Of a stretch of 30,413 bases of DNA, positions 1 to 8,178 are shown in pieces. Under the pieces are notes generated by a model. It ran no database searches. It saw nothing but the letters and a program-made list of their open reading frames with translations, and was not told where the DNA came from. The first letter of the stretch is position 1; the number at the start of each line of letters is the position of its first letter. The stretch is from an uncultured Actinomycetes bacterium (GTDB lineage: Bacteria > Actinomycetota > Thermoleophilia > Solirubrobacterales > Solirubrobacteraceae), in NCBI GenBank assembly GCA_937888775.1, contig CALAQT010000010.1:1-30413 (forward strand), given 5' to 3'. The translations under genes were made by a program, and so were the position numbers.

Positions 1-78
1 AACAAGCAAGGCTCTCGCCAGGCGCCGGATTCACCCCCAAATGACGAGGAGTCCCGGAGAAACTCTTGAATGACACGA

Positions 79-110
79 AACGGCCGCGCCGGGTGGCCAG
101 CGCGGCCGTT
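79..110 (-). terminator. Strong hairpin downstream of the transposase
   Basis: An 11-bp perfect stem (AACGGCCGCGC at 79-89 and its complement at 100-110) closes a 10-nt loop. It lies about 45 bp past the transposase stop. There is no clear T-run on either side, so a factor-independent terminator is plausible but not proven. It could also be an element-end structure or the terminator of a plus-strand gene left of the window. Confidence 0.45.
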
Positions 111-114
111 CGTG

Positions 115-1579
115 GTGAGTGGTTGCTCTGATCGAGAGAGCGGTTGGAGTGTTTCACCGGGTTCGGATGGCGAGCGTGTCAGCGTTGTAGGCGAGGATCG
201 CCCATCCGGTCCAGATCTGCTGGCCTTCGTTGCCTTTGAGGCGGCTGCGGTCCAGTCCGTAGCCGCGTTTGAGGTGACTGATCCGCCCTTCGGCCCCGGT
301 TCGGTAGCGCTGCATCCGGCGTTGAGTGCGTTTGGAGCCGGGTTGGTGGCGGCCGGAGATGAACACCCGCTCGGGCGCCAGGTCTTCGAGTGTCTCCCGC
401 GTCGGGCCGACGTTGAAACCGCCGTCGAGGGCTACCTCGCGCGGGGAGATCCCGAGCCGCCCGAGCTCCGCGACCGTGTTGGGCAGCAGCGTGTCCTCGC
501 CCGGGTTCCCGATCGCGGTCGCCGACGGGACGATCAGTCCGCGCGCACCGCGCCGGGTGTTCTCGGTCACTTCGCAGATCTGGGTCACGTACCCGAACTC
601 GTTGGGCTTGCCGATCTTCCCCTTGCGGATCGGTCTCGCGTCGGGATCTGAGAGTGACACCAACCGGTCGGTGATCGCCTCGCCCGCGACCCGCTGCTTG
701 ATCTGGGACGCGACCTTCTCGCACCGATCCGCCAACTCCTCGAGCTTCGCCGCGGCCTTGAGCTTGATCTTCGCGCCGCGGCCACGCGCCCGCCGGCGCG
801 CGATCACCACCAGCCGCCGGGTCTCGCGGATCGACTGCTCCAACAGCCTGCCCGTCTCGGCGGTCAGCTTCAGCACCTCGGCCTTTGCCTCCCCCGAGCG
901 GCGACGGATCGTACGGGTCACGGCCCGCAGCGTGTGACCCATCGACCGTGAGCGATCCCGCACCCGCCGCTTGCGCTCGCCGATCTTCGCGGCCAGCTTG
1001 CAGGCCTCCCGAGCGAGCGCCCGCACACCGTGCGCCGCCAAGCCCGCGTCGGTCAGATAGCGCACGTCGGCCTCGATCACCGTCGAGTCGATCCGCACCG
1101 CCCTGGGCCGAAACCGCCTCGACCTCGTCGCCTCGACAATCAACACGCGCGTGAGCTCGTTCACCGTGTCTGACCCGATCCGCCGCGTGAGCTTGCGGAC
1201 AGTCGACTCGTCCGGCACCCGCTCTGACAAAGAAATCCGACAGAACCGCCGCAGATGAATCGAGTCCGACACCTCCGCCACCAACGTCCGGTATCCCCAC
1301 CGGTAGCGCGCCTTGAGCACCATCAACCTGATGTAGGTCTCGATCGCGATCGTCGGCCGCCCATCGGTCAGCACCGCCCGCCGCGTCTCCAGCACCTCGC
1401 GACGCCAATGCCTCACAACCGGCGACAGCAACCCCGGATCGCCAAGCAGCCGATCCAACGCCGCGAGATCCGCCGGCAGCTCCCGCACCTCCACCGGCAA
1501 CGCCTCGTCCCACAAGCACTCCGGCTGCCCCGCCAAAAGCGTCAGCATGCTCTCTCCTATCAATCAGAAACCCACTCAC
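115..1579 (-). mobile_element. Probable insertion sequence carrying an IS5/IS1182-type transposase; ends uncertain
   Basis: A single transposase gene fills the stretch. The best candidate terminal repeats are GTGAGTGG followed by a degenerate TCTGATNGA at 115-136, and the same motif inverted at 1558-1579. I found no target-site duplication flanking them and the match is short and gapped, so the boundaries are tentative. The true left end may lie outside the window. Confidence 0.35.
154..1548 (-). CDS. IS5/IS1182-type DDE transposase
   Basis: Transposase that would cut and paste its own element. The N-terminal part (residues about 65-125) matches the InsH/DUF772 type domain, with YIRLMVLKARYRWGYRTL and a following RRFCRISLSERVPDESTVRK stretch. 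The catalytic triad is visible as D154 (in RIDSTVIEAD), D375 (in VALDGGFN) and E420 (in RTGAEGRISHLKRG). A long, basic, Arg/Lys-rich helical insert (about 165-290) separates the first two aspartates, as in several IS1182-like enzymes. I chose the ATG at 1548 because AGGAGAG lies just upstream; an in-frame TTG at 1563 would place that site inside the gene. At 464 residues the protein looks complete, so the element may be active. The exact IS family is uncertain. Confidence 0.85.
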   Translation of the reverse strand: MLTLLAGQPECLWDEALPVEVRELPADLAALDRLLGDPGLLSPVVRHWRREVLETRRAVLTDGRPTIAIETYIRLMVLKARYRWGYRTLVAEVSDSIHLRRFCRISLSERVPDESTVRKLTRRIGSDTVNELTRVLIVEATRSRRFRPRAVRIDSTVIEADVRYLTDAGLAAHGVRALAREACKLAAKIGERKRRVRDRSRSMGHTLRAVTRTIRRRSGEAKAEVLKLTAETGRLLEQSIRETRRLVVIARRRARGRGAKIKLKAAAKLEELADRCEKVASQIKQRVAGEAITDRLVSLSDPDARPIRKGKIGKPNEFGYVTQICEVTENTRRGARGLIVPSATAIGNPGEDTLLPNTVAELGRLGISPREVALDGGFNVGPTRETLEDLAPERVFISGRHQPGSKRTQRRMQRYRTGAEGRISHLKRGYGLDRSRLKGNEGQQIWTGWAILAYNADTLAIRTR

Positions 1580-1828
1580 TTGCAGGCAATTCTGACCGTC
1601 ACGCCGGACGGACCAAGCCCCTCAAACCCCAGCCACTTTTTCCGCACGAAGTAAGCTAAGCGAAAGATGCCCGTCGGCCGGGGACAGCGACCGGACGCAG
1701 AAGCTGATCCCGTTCGTGTGCTAACCGAGCGCAAGGGAGCCAGGATCCTGCCGCCTCGAAACCAGTAGGACGGATGGCTCGGGCGTACGTGCCGGTATTC
1801 CCCATCTCGCCGCGCACGGCGTCACGGT

Positions 1829-1862
1829 TTCTCAGGAGTTTCCCAGGTTCGCGCCCGATAAT
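1829..1862 (+). promoter_or_regulatory. Autoregulatory-type promoter of the two-component operon
   Basis: Two direct repeats, TTCTCAGG (1829-1836) and TTCCCAGG (1840-1847), are spaced 11 bp, one helical turn, as OmpR/PhoB-family regulators prefer. A -10-like GATAAT (1857-1862) begins 15 bp after the second CCCAG core and ends 6 nt before the GTG start. The mRNA would therefore begin at or next to the start codon (leaderless), and the repeats overlap the -35 position. The preceding 1580-1828 contains no gene that I can support. Confidence 0.55.
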
Positions 1863-1868
1863 GGGGGT

Positions 1869-2570
1869 GTGAGCGGCGAGCAGGAGCTGTTGCGTGTGCT
1901 CGTTGTCGATGACGAGCCGAATATCGTCGATGTGGTTTCGATGGCGCTTCGGCATCACGGGTTTGATGTGGCTGCGGCGGATACTGGTGGTGGGGCTTTG
2001 GCGGCTGTTCGGGAGTGGCATCCGCACGTGTTGGTGTTGGATGTGATGTTGCCGGACATGGATGGGTTTGAGGTTGCCAGGCGGCTGTCGGGTGAGCATG
2101 CCGGGGTGCCGATTCTGTTTCTGAGCGCGCGTGATGCGACGGCGGACAAGGTGCGGGGGTTGACCGCTGGGGGCGATGATTACGTGACTAAGCCGTTCAG
2201 TCTTGAGGAGTTGATCGCGCGCTTGCGCAACATTTTGCGTCGTACGGGCGCGTTGCGGGAGGTCTCGAGCCGGCTGGTGTTTGCGGATCTTGAGCTGGAC
2301 GAGGAGACGCGCGATGTGTCTCGCGATGGCCGTTCGATCGAGCTTACGGCCACGGAATATCGCCTGCTTCGGTATTTGATGCTCAACCCGCGTCGGGTGC
2401 TTACGCGCGCGCAGCTGCTGGACCATGTGTGGAGTTATGACTTCGATGGCGACGCGCGCGTGCTCGAGACGTACATGAGCTATCTGCGCAAGAAGGTCGA
2501 TGCTGCGCCTCCGCGGCTGCTTCACACGGTGCGCGGGGTCGGCTATACGCTGCGTCTGCCGCGAGGGTGA
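1869..2570 (+). CDS. OmpR-family response regulator
   Basis: DNA-binding response regulator, partner of the kinase that follows. The receiver domain (residues about 8-120) has acidic D14/D15, phospho-acceptor D58 in VLVLDVMLPD, switch S86 and K108 in DDYVTKPF. A winged-helix output domain follows (about 130-230) with ELTATEYRLLRYL and the typical LETYMSYLRKKVD recognition region and VRGVGYTLR hairpin. At 233 residues it has the full family length. GTG start; its stop overlaps the kinase start by 4 nt (GTGA). The CTCAG repeats just upstream, and again upstream of the lipid-modification unit, are probably its binding sites. It resembles mycobacterial MprA/TcrX-type regulators, but the orthologue cannot be named from sequence alone. 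Confidence 0.93.
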   Translation: MSGEQELLRVLVVDDEPNIVDVVSMALRHHGFDVAAADTGGGALAAVREWHPHVLVLDVMLPDMDGFEVARRLSGEHAGVPILFLSARDATADKVRGLTAGGDDYVTKPFSLEELIARLRNILRRTGALREVSSRLVFADLELDEETRDVSRDGRSIELTATEYRLLRYLMLNPRRVLTRAQLLDHVWSYDFDGDARVLETYMSYLRKKVDAAPPRLLHTVRGVGYTLRLPRG

Positions 2571-4102
2571 TCTGGGTGTCGCTGCGGATACGACTGCTGG
2601 CGGGGATGCTTGTGCTGGTCTCGGTTGCTCTGGTTGTTGCTGCGGTCGCGATCTACGTGGAGCAGCGTTCGTTCCTATCCGGTCGGCTCGATCAGAGGGT
2701 CATTGCTGCGGCCACGCCGATCTCGTACCAGCTCGGAGTTGACGCGCGCTTGCTCGAGCGACCGGACGCCGGAGATGCCGCGGCACGCGGCACGCCGGCG
2801 GGCGTGCGTGCCCTTGGGAAGGGTCTGGCGGGGTTCCTGCCGTCGGGCACCTATGGCGCGCTGATCGGCACGAGCGGCAGAATTGTGAGAGGACCGGTCA
2901 CGGTCAGTTACGGCGAGGCTCGCTTGTCCCCGCCGGCATTTCCGGCGAGATTCCCGGTCTCGAACCCCGGGTCGACCCCGGAGCTGTTCACCGTTGACTC
3001 CAAGCGGGGATCGAGCCTGCGCTACCGCGCGGCGGCCCTGGCGCTTGCGTCGGGCAATGGCACGATCATCGTCGCCGTCCCTTCACGCGAGATCGAGCAG
3101 ACGCTGGAGCGGCTCGTCGTCGTCGAGGCGGTGGTGGTGGCGATCGTGATCCTTGTACTGGTGGCGCTCGGCTGGGTTGTGGTCAGAGTTGGGCTGCGGC
3201 CGCTTGATGAGATGGGCCGCGTGGCGAGTGAGATCGCCGATGGGAATCTTTCGCGTCGCGTGAGCCCGGCGACGTCTCGTACGGAGGTTGGCCGGCTCGG
3301 GCTGTCGCTTAATAAGATGCTCGTACGGATCGAGGGGGCCTTCGCCGACCGGGCGAATAGCGAAGAGCGCCACCGGCAGTTTCTCTCTGACGTCTCGCAT
3401 GAGCTTCGCACGCCGCTGGCCTCGATTCGCGGCTATGCGGAGCTGTTTCGTCTGGGCCCGGGCCAGGATCCAGCGGCGTTGGAACGTGCGATGGCTCGGA
3501 TCGAGTCCGAGGCGACGCGCATGGGGGTGCTTGTCGAGGATCTGTTGGTGCTGGCTCATCGCGATGAGCTGCCCGATGCGCGACGGGTGCGGGTTGACTT
3601 GAGTGAGCTCGGCGCGCACGCGGCAGCGGATGCGCGTGCGCTGGCTCCGGCTCGCGAGGTGAGTTTTCATGCTGACGATGAGCTGGAGGTGCTCGCCGAT
3701 GCTGGTGCGTTGCGTCAGGTCCTCGCCAACCTGATGGGCAACGCGGTCATCCACACTCCCGAGGGGACTCCGGTGGAGCTCAGCGTACGCCGCGAAGGTG
3801 GTGATGCTGTCCTGGAGGTCCGCGATCACGGGCCGGGACTGCCGGCCGACGCGGGGGAGCGCGTGTTTGACCGGTTCTGGCGCGCCGAGGGCGGCCGTGC
3901 CCGGGGGCGGGGTGGGGCGGGTCTCGGCCTCTCGATCGTGCGGGAGATCGTCAATTCCCACCACGGCACGGTGAACGCCGGCAATCACCCTGGCGGCGGC
4001 GCGGTATTCACCGTGAGGCTGCCTGCCGCGCCCCGCAAATCTGGGTCGGTCGATACCGAATCGCAACCAGGGCGCAAAGTCGGCGCTTCGGCAAACGCCT
4101 GA
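2567..4102 (+). CDS. Membrane sensor histidine kinase
   Basis: Sensor kinase that would phosphorylate the upstream regulator. It has a first membrane segment (residues about 8-30), an extracytoplasmic sensor of about 150 residues, a second membrane segment (about 183-208) and a HAMP linker ending in NLSRRV. The HisKA domain follows with H278 in SDVSHELRTPLAS. The HATPase domain shows an N box (NLMGNAVIHTP), G1 (DHGPGLP), F box (VFDRFWRAEGG) and G2 (GAGLGLSIV). All catalytic boxes are present. The GTG start overlaps the regulator stop, indicating translational coupling. The sensor region matches no ligand-binding domain that I recognise, so the signal is unknown. The last 20 residues are a polar tail. 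Confidence 0.93.
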   Translation: MIWVSLRIRLLAGMLVLVSVALVVAAVAIYVEQRSFLSGRLDQRVIAAATPISYQLGVDARLLERPDAGDAAARGTPAGVRALGKGLAGFLPSGTYGALIGTSGRIVRGPVTVSYGEARLSPPAFPARFPVSNPGSTPELFTVDSKRGSSLRYRAAALALASGNGTIIVAVPSREIEQTLERLVVVEAVVVAIVILVLVALGWVVVRVGLRPLDEMGRVASEIADGNLSRRVSPATSRTEVGRLGLSLNKMLVRIEGAFADRANSEERHRQFLSDVSHELRTPLASIRGYAELFRLGPGQDPAALERAMARIESEATRMGVLVEDLLVLAHRDELPDARRVRVDLSELGAHAAADARALAPAREVSFHADDELEVLADAGALRQVLANLMGNAVIHTPEGTPVELSVRREGGDAVLEVRDHGPGLPADAGERVFDRFWRAEGGRARGRGGAGLGLSIVREIVNSHHGTVNAGNHPGGGAVFTVRLPAAPRKSGSVDTESQPGRKVGASANA

Positions 4103-4271
4103 ATGCTAGCAGCACGGCCTCGACCTCTGCCGGCAGATTCTCGGACTCTCGGGGCGGGTAGGCCGCCGGGGATTCTCACGCGGCGCGGGTGGTGACGGGG
4201 GTTTCGCGCAGCGGGCGCAACGGGGTGCTAGCGCTGGGAGGTACCCGAGGGATCCGTTTGGACGGGGCGGA

Positions 4272-4325
4272 CTCAGGAGATTCTCAGCTTTCTCCCGGGG
4301 TTAGCTCAGCCGGGCAGTTCATCTT
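4272..4325 (+). promoter_or_regulatory. Phased CTCAG repeat operator upstream of the lipid-modification genes
   Basis: CTCAG occurs at 4272, 4283 and 4305, with a degenerate unit (CCCGG) at 4294: four positions in an 11-bp register. The core and spacing match those before the response regulator (1831 and 1842). A possible -10 (CATCTT, 4320-4325) starts 15 bp after the last repeat, the same distance as in the regulator promoter. The remainder of 4103-4457 contains no supported gene, and the leader to the GTG at 4458 would be about 125 nt. Confidence 0.5.
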
Positions 4326-4457
4326 GGTGCGCGGTGACCAGTTCGACGGGGTATCGACGGCCGGCTGGGGCGGACGGGCCATCGGCTCGACAGCCGTCGC
4401 GGCCGGCGCCCGAAATTGGTGGTCCTGACCGGAACCGGATTATTGAGAGGTGCGCTC

Positions 4458-6185
4458 GTGTCTAGCTTGTGCGCAGTGCGGCGCTCGGCCGCGTTGGGGG
4501 TTGCGGCGATCGCTTGCGGAGCGGTGCTCTCGGCGGCCAGTCCGGCTGATCCTGCTCGCCGAAGGCTGCTCGGTGGCCTCGCGCCGGCGGGGTTGCCGTC
4601 CATGGCGCACGTGCTCGCGATGCTTGTTGGGTTCGCGCTTTTGGTCTTGACCCCCCGGCTGTGGGGCGGCACGCGTCGGGCGGCATCGTTGGCGATCGCT
4701 GGGCTGCTGCTGTTGGCGGTACTGAGCATTCTCAAGGGACTCGGGTACGAGCAGGCGATCCCCGAGGTGTGTCTCGCGTTGCTGCTCGCGTGCGGACGGA
4801 GTGCGTTCCCGCTCGGATGTCGGAGCCGTCCGCGACTCGTGGTGGTGCTCGCGGCCCTCGCCGCGTGGGCGCTGACCTGCGGCGCACTGCTGCTGGCGCC
4901 AATGGTGTCGGGCCGGACAGCGAATCCGCTTGGTCGCGATCTGCATCATGCGATCGCGCACCTGCTGCGCTCCTCGGTGGCGCATCCCGGGCTGGGCGGG
5001 CACTGGGCGACGCTGATCGACGTCCTGATCGTCTCCGCGGTTGCGGTCTCGGTGCTGAGCGTGCGCTCGTTGCTGCGCCCAGCCGGTGGCTACGGTGGCC
5101 ATCATCATCCCGAGCATGAGCTCAGGGCCGCTCGCGCGATCGTCGACCGTCACGGGGAGGACTCGATCTCGCCGTTTATCCTGCGGCCCGACAAGGCGTT
5201 TCAGTTCGCCGCCGGTGGCGTGCTCGCCTATCGTCTGATCGGGGAGACCGCGGTCGTGTCGGGCGATCCGGTCGGACCGGATGAGTCCGTGTCGCCGGTT
5301 CTTTCCAGCTTCCTGGGGATCGCCCGCCAACGAGGCTGGCATGTGGTCTTGTGGGGCGTCTCCGCCCGGCACCTGTCCTGCTTTGCGAGCATGGGGCTGC
5401 GCGCGCTGTGTGCGGGCGAGGAGGCGGTCGTGGATCCGGCGCGATTTAGCCTTGAGGGCCGGTCGGTGCGCAAGCTGAGACAGTCGGTACACCGCGTGGA
5501 GCGCCGCGGCTGGGTGATCAGCGTGCATGAGGGACGTGAGATCGACGCTGATCTGGAGGCTGAGATGGAGGCGCTCGAGCTGACTTGGAGGACGGCGAGG
5601 CAACGTCTGCTCGGCTTCGCGATGGGGATGGGAGCGTTCGAGTCCGGCGTGGCACCCAACGATCTCTACCTGCTGGCCCGCTCGCCTGATGGTGAGCTCG
5701 GTGGCGTGATGCGCTTTATCTCTCACTGCGGAAAGCTCTCACTGGACACGATGCGCAGGGTGGGCGAGACGCCGAACGGGCTCAACGAAGCGTTGGTGTG
5801 CCGAGCGCTGGAGATCTCCCGCGACCGTGGCGTGGCGGAGGTGAGCCTGAACTACGCGGGGCTTGGGCACCTGGTGCGCAACGAGCCGCGGGGCAATTAC
5901 GCGGCCAGGCTCTTGACTCGTTTTGTGGTCGCGCGGCTCGGCCGTCGCTTTCAGATGGAGCGGCTCGTGCGCTTTAACGAGAAGTTCTCTCCGGAGTGGC
6001 GTCCCCGGTACCTGGTCTATGAATCGCGCCTGGGACTGCCGCAAGCGGTGTTCCGCGTGCTCCAGGCCGAGGGCTATCTTAGCCAGCGACAGCCACGACG
6101 ATTCCCGGCTGGCTGGCGTCCCTCCGCGCGCGTCCTGCCGGGCCTGCCGCCTGCCAGTGCCCCGGGCGTGAGAGAGGTCCGGTAG
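4458..6185 (+). CDS. Membrane LPG-synthase-like (DUF2156) aminoacyl-lipid synthase
   Basis: Likely transfers an amino acid from aminoacyl-tRNA to a membrane lipid such as phosphatidylglycerol, making the surface less anionic. The first 210 residues hold five or six hydrophobic segments. Residues about 214-560 form the DUF2156/LPG-synthase C domain, with EDSISPFILRPDK at its start, a GGVMRFISH strand, LNYAGLGHL and the hallmark FNEKFSPEWRPRYLVYE near residue 506. At about 575 residues it lacks the large N-terminal flippase of full MprF and resembles the shorter actinobacterial form. I chose the GTG at 4458 because GAGAGG lies 7 nt upstream; an in-frame TTG at 4416 is open but has no such site. 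The next gene starts directly after the stop, so the two are probably co-transcribed. The amino acid and lipid acceptor cannot be read from sequence. Confidence 0.82.
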   Translation: MSSLCAVRRSAALGVAAIACGAVLSAASPADPARRRLLGGLAPAGLPSMAHVLAMLVGFALLVLTPRLWGGTRRAASLAIAGLLLLAVLSILKGLGYEQAIPEVCLALLLACGRSAFPLGCRSRPRLVVVLAALAAWALTCGALLLAPMVSGRTANPLGRDLHHAIAHLLRSSVAHPGLGGHWATLIDVLIVSAVAVSVLSVRSLLRPAGGYGGHHHPEHELRAARAIVDRHGEDSISPFILRPDKAFQFAAGGVLAYRLIGETAVVSGDPVGPDESVSPVLSSFLGIARQRGWHVVLWGVSARHLSCFASMGLRALCAGEEAVVDPARFSLEGRSVRKLRQSVHRVERRGWVISVHEGREIDADLEAEMEALELTWRTARQRLLGFAMGMGAFESGVAPNDLYLLARSPDGELGGVMRFISHCGKLSLDTMRRVGETPNGLNEALVCRALEISRDRGVAEVSLNYAGLGHLVRNEPRGNYAARLLTRFVVARLGRRFQMERLVRFNEKFSPEWRPRYLVYESRLGLPQAVFRVLQAEGYLSQRQPRRFPAGWRPSARVLPGLPPASAPGVREVR

Positions 6186-8162
6186 GTGCGAAGGGTCGGC
6201 GTCAGGCGCACGTTGGTGGGCGTGACCGCGCTCACCTTGTTGGTGACCGGCCTGGTGGGCGCTTACAGCTACGCACAGGACTATTACCTGCATCGGGGCT
6301 TTGTCACGATCCCGCAGCTCCCGCGAGCCGGCACGGGTCGGCTGCTCAGCGTGCACTTCAGCTCGAGGGCGTTGCACCGCAGCGCCGATTACCTCGTGTA
6401 CCTGCCCCCTGGCTACACGCCCTCGCATCGTTATCCGGTGTTCTATCTGCTGCACGGCAGCCCGGGTCGACCCCAGGTGTTCATCGATATCGCCAACATG
6501 GATGTTCGGCTGGATAACCAGCTCAGTCAAGGTCGCCTACAGCCGATGATCCTGGTGTATCCGGACGGGCGGGTCGGTGGGAGCACCTACTCAGATTCCG
6601 AATGGGCGAACACGCCCTCGGGCCAATACGAGAGCTACGTGCTCGACGTCGTGCACGATGTCGATCAGCGATTCTCCACGTTGGCCGAACGCCAGGATCG
6701 GGTGATCGGCGGCTTCTCCGCCGGCGCTTATGGTGCGATCAACATCGCCCTGCACCACCTCGCGCAGTTCGCGTCGGTCGAGGTCTGGTCGGGCTACTTC
6801 ACCGAGACTTGCACCGGTGTATTCGCCCGGGCGAGCACCTCGATGCTGGATTACAACAGCCCACTCGACTACGTCGCACGGCTCAGGGCGCAGCTGGCTG
6901 TCGATCCGCTGCGGGTTTTCATGCTCGTCGGTCGCGACGACGACTCCAGTCATCAGATCGTGCCAATGGCCAAGGCACTGAAGGCCAACCACGCGAGCGT
7001 CAGCTACGCGATCTATCCAGGTGGCCACGACTGGTCGGTCTGGTACCCGCGCCTCAATCAGATGCTGATCCTCGCCTCCCACGACGTGAGCCAACCACTA
7101 CGCGCTCAACCGGCCGCCGCCGGAAAGGCCGCAGCCAAAGCGGCGAGCCTTGGTCGCCATGTCGCCCGCCGGCACCCTGCCCGCGCGCGGCGACGTTCCG
7201 CCGTCGGGCGCCGCCGTTCCGGCGTTGGCGGCTACCACCACCGCCGGCGCCGCCGTCAGCCGATTGCGGGCCGGCGCGGCCTACTCGTCGGCGGCCTGCT
7301 GCTGGCGCTCGGCTCGGCCGCCGCGATCAACCTCGGGTTCCTGCTTCAGCATCGTGGCTTAGCCGCACAGCCGGCCGGCGTGCGCCGGTCGATTGCGATC
7401 ACGTTGCGTAGCCGTTCATGGCTCGCCGGGCAGGCGCTCGGCTGGATCGGCTTCACGGCGCAGATCCTCGCCGTGGCGATCGCCCCGCTGTCGCTCGTCC
7501 AGGCGTTCGCCGCGGGCGGCCTGGCGATCTCGGTACCACTTGCCGCCGGACTCTTCGGCTACCGCATCTCAACCGTGCAACTGCTGGCGGTCCTGCTGAT
7601 TGCCGCGAGCCTGGCGTCATTGCCGGTCGCGCTCTCCACCGCTCACGGCCACCTAGACGAGCCCACGCTTATCTGGCTTTCTGCCGCGGCGCTGCTCGCA
7701 GCGACCGTGATCGCACTCGCTGGGGTGGCGTCGTTGCGGGCGATCGCCGCCGGTGTGTTCTACGGCGTCGCCGACGCCGCCATCAAAGCCGTCACGATCG
7801 GCTGGCGAGTTCATGGCAGCGGGGCTCTGCTCTCCGGATGGACTGTGCTTGCTTGCGTCGCGACCTTCGGCGGGTTCGTTTCATTCCAGGCTGCGCTGCG
7901 CGCCGACAGCCCGGTAAGCGCGATCTCGCTGATGAGCGCGCTCGCTGCGCTCGTCGCGGTCGGATGTGGCGTGTTCGCGTTCGGCGAGTCGCTGGGCGCA
8001 ACCCCGACCGCAACGATCGTCCACCTACTGGCGATCTCGATTGTGCTCGCGTGTGTACCGGTGCTGGCGAGCGCTCAGCAGCGAATGGCGATCGCAGGCC
8101 CGCTCGCTGGCGAGCAGGTCAGTCTCACCGGGTCGTTGCAGGCTGGCTATCGGACGACGTAG
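6186..8162 (+). CDS. Exported esterase fused to a DMT-type membrane transporter
   Basis: A two-part protein. An N-terminal signal anchor (residues about 8-28) leads into an esterase-D/antigen-85-like alpha/beta hydrolase (about 45-310) with nucleophile S178 in GGFSAGAYG, an acidic cluster D251-D253 in GRDDDSS and H281 in PGGHDW. An Ala/Arg-rich linker (about 310-362, including RRRRRQ) follows. Residues about 363-640 then form roughly nine or ten hydrophobic helices resembling DMT/NIPA-like transporters, starting near NLGFLLQHRG. The GTG start directly follows the synthase stop and no frame break is visible, so the fusion is read directly. By analogy with aminoacyl-phosphatidylglycerol hydrolases encoded beside their synthases, it may cleave or move the modified lipid; that is inference. 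An unrelated exported esterase activity is the alternative. Confidence 0.72.
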   Translation: MRRVGVRRTLVGVTALTLLVTGLVGAYSYAQDYYLHRGFVTIPQLPRAGTGRLLSVHFSSRALHRSADYLVYLPPGYTPSHRYPVFYLLHGSPGRPQVFIDIANMDVRLDNQLSQGRLQPMILVYPDGRVGGSTYSDSEWANTPSGQYESYVLDVVHDVDQRFSTLAERQDRVIGGFSAGAYGAINIALHHLAQFASVEVWSGYFTETCTGVFARASTSMLDYNSPLDYVARLRAQLAVDPLRVFMLVGRDDDSSHQIVPMAKALKANHASVSYAIYPGGHDWSVWYPRLNQMLILASHDVSQPLRAQPAAAGKAAAKAASLGRHVARRHPARARRRSAVGRRRSGVGGYHHRRRRRQPIAGRRGLLVGGLLLALGSAAAINLGFLLQHRGLAAQPAGVRRSIAITLRSRSWLAGQALGWIGFTAQILAVAIAPLSLVQAFAAGGLAISVPLAAGLFGYRISTVQLLAVLLIAASLASLPVALSTAHGHLDEPTLIWLSAAALLAATVIALAGVASLRAIAAGVFYGVADAAIKAVTIGWRVHGSGALLSGWTVLACVATFGGFVSFQAALRADSPVSAISLMSALAALVAVGCGVFAFGESLGATPTATIVHLLAISIVLACVPVLASAQQRMAIAGPLAGEQVSLTGSLQAGYRTT

Positions 8163-8178
8163 CGCTGGAAGCGCTGAG

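Noticed and set aside
115..1579. A target-site duplication for the first insertion sequence
   Set aside because: Bases next to the candidate ends (CGTG and TTGC) do not match, so I could not define precise element borders.
4297..4370. A tRNA-like D-arm (TTAGCTCAGCCGGGCAG) followed by TTCGA about 40 nt later
   Set aside because: GCTC has no matching GAGC to close the D-stem, the T-arm does not pair and no acceptor stem forms. The CTCAG within it is better explained by the phased repeats.
4440..5726. Long open frames antisense to the LPG-synthase-like gene
   Set aside because: High GC keeps antisense frames open. The products are Arg/Gln/His-rich with no domain, while the plus frame has clear motifs.
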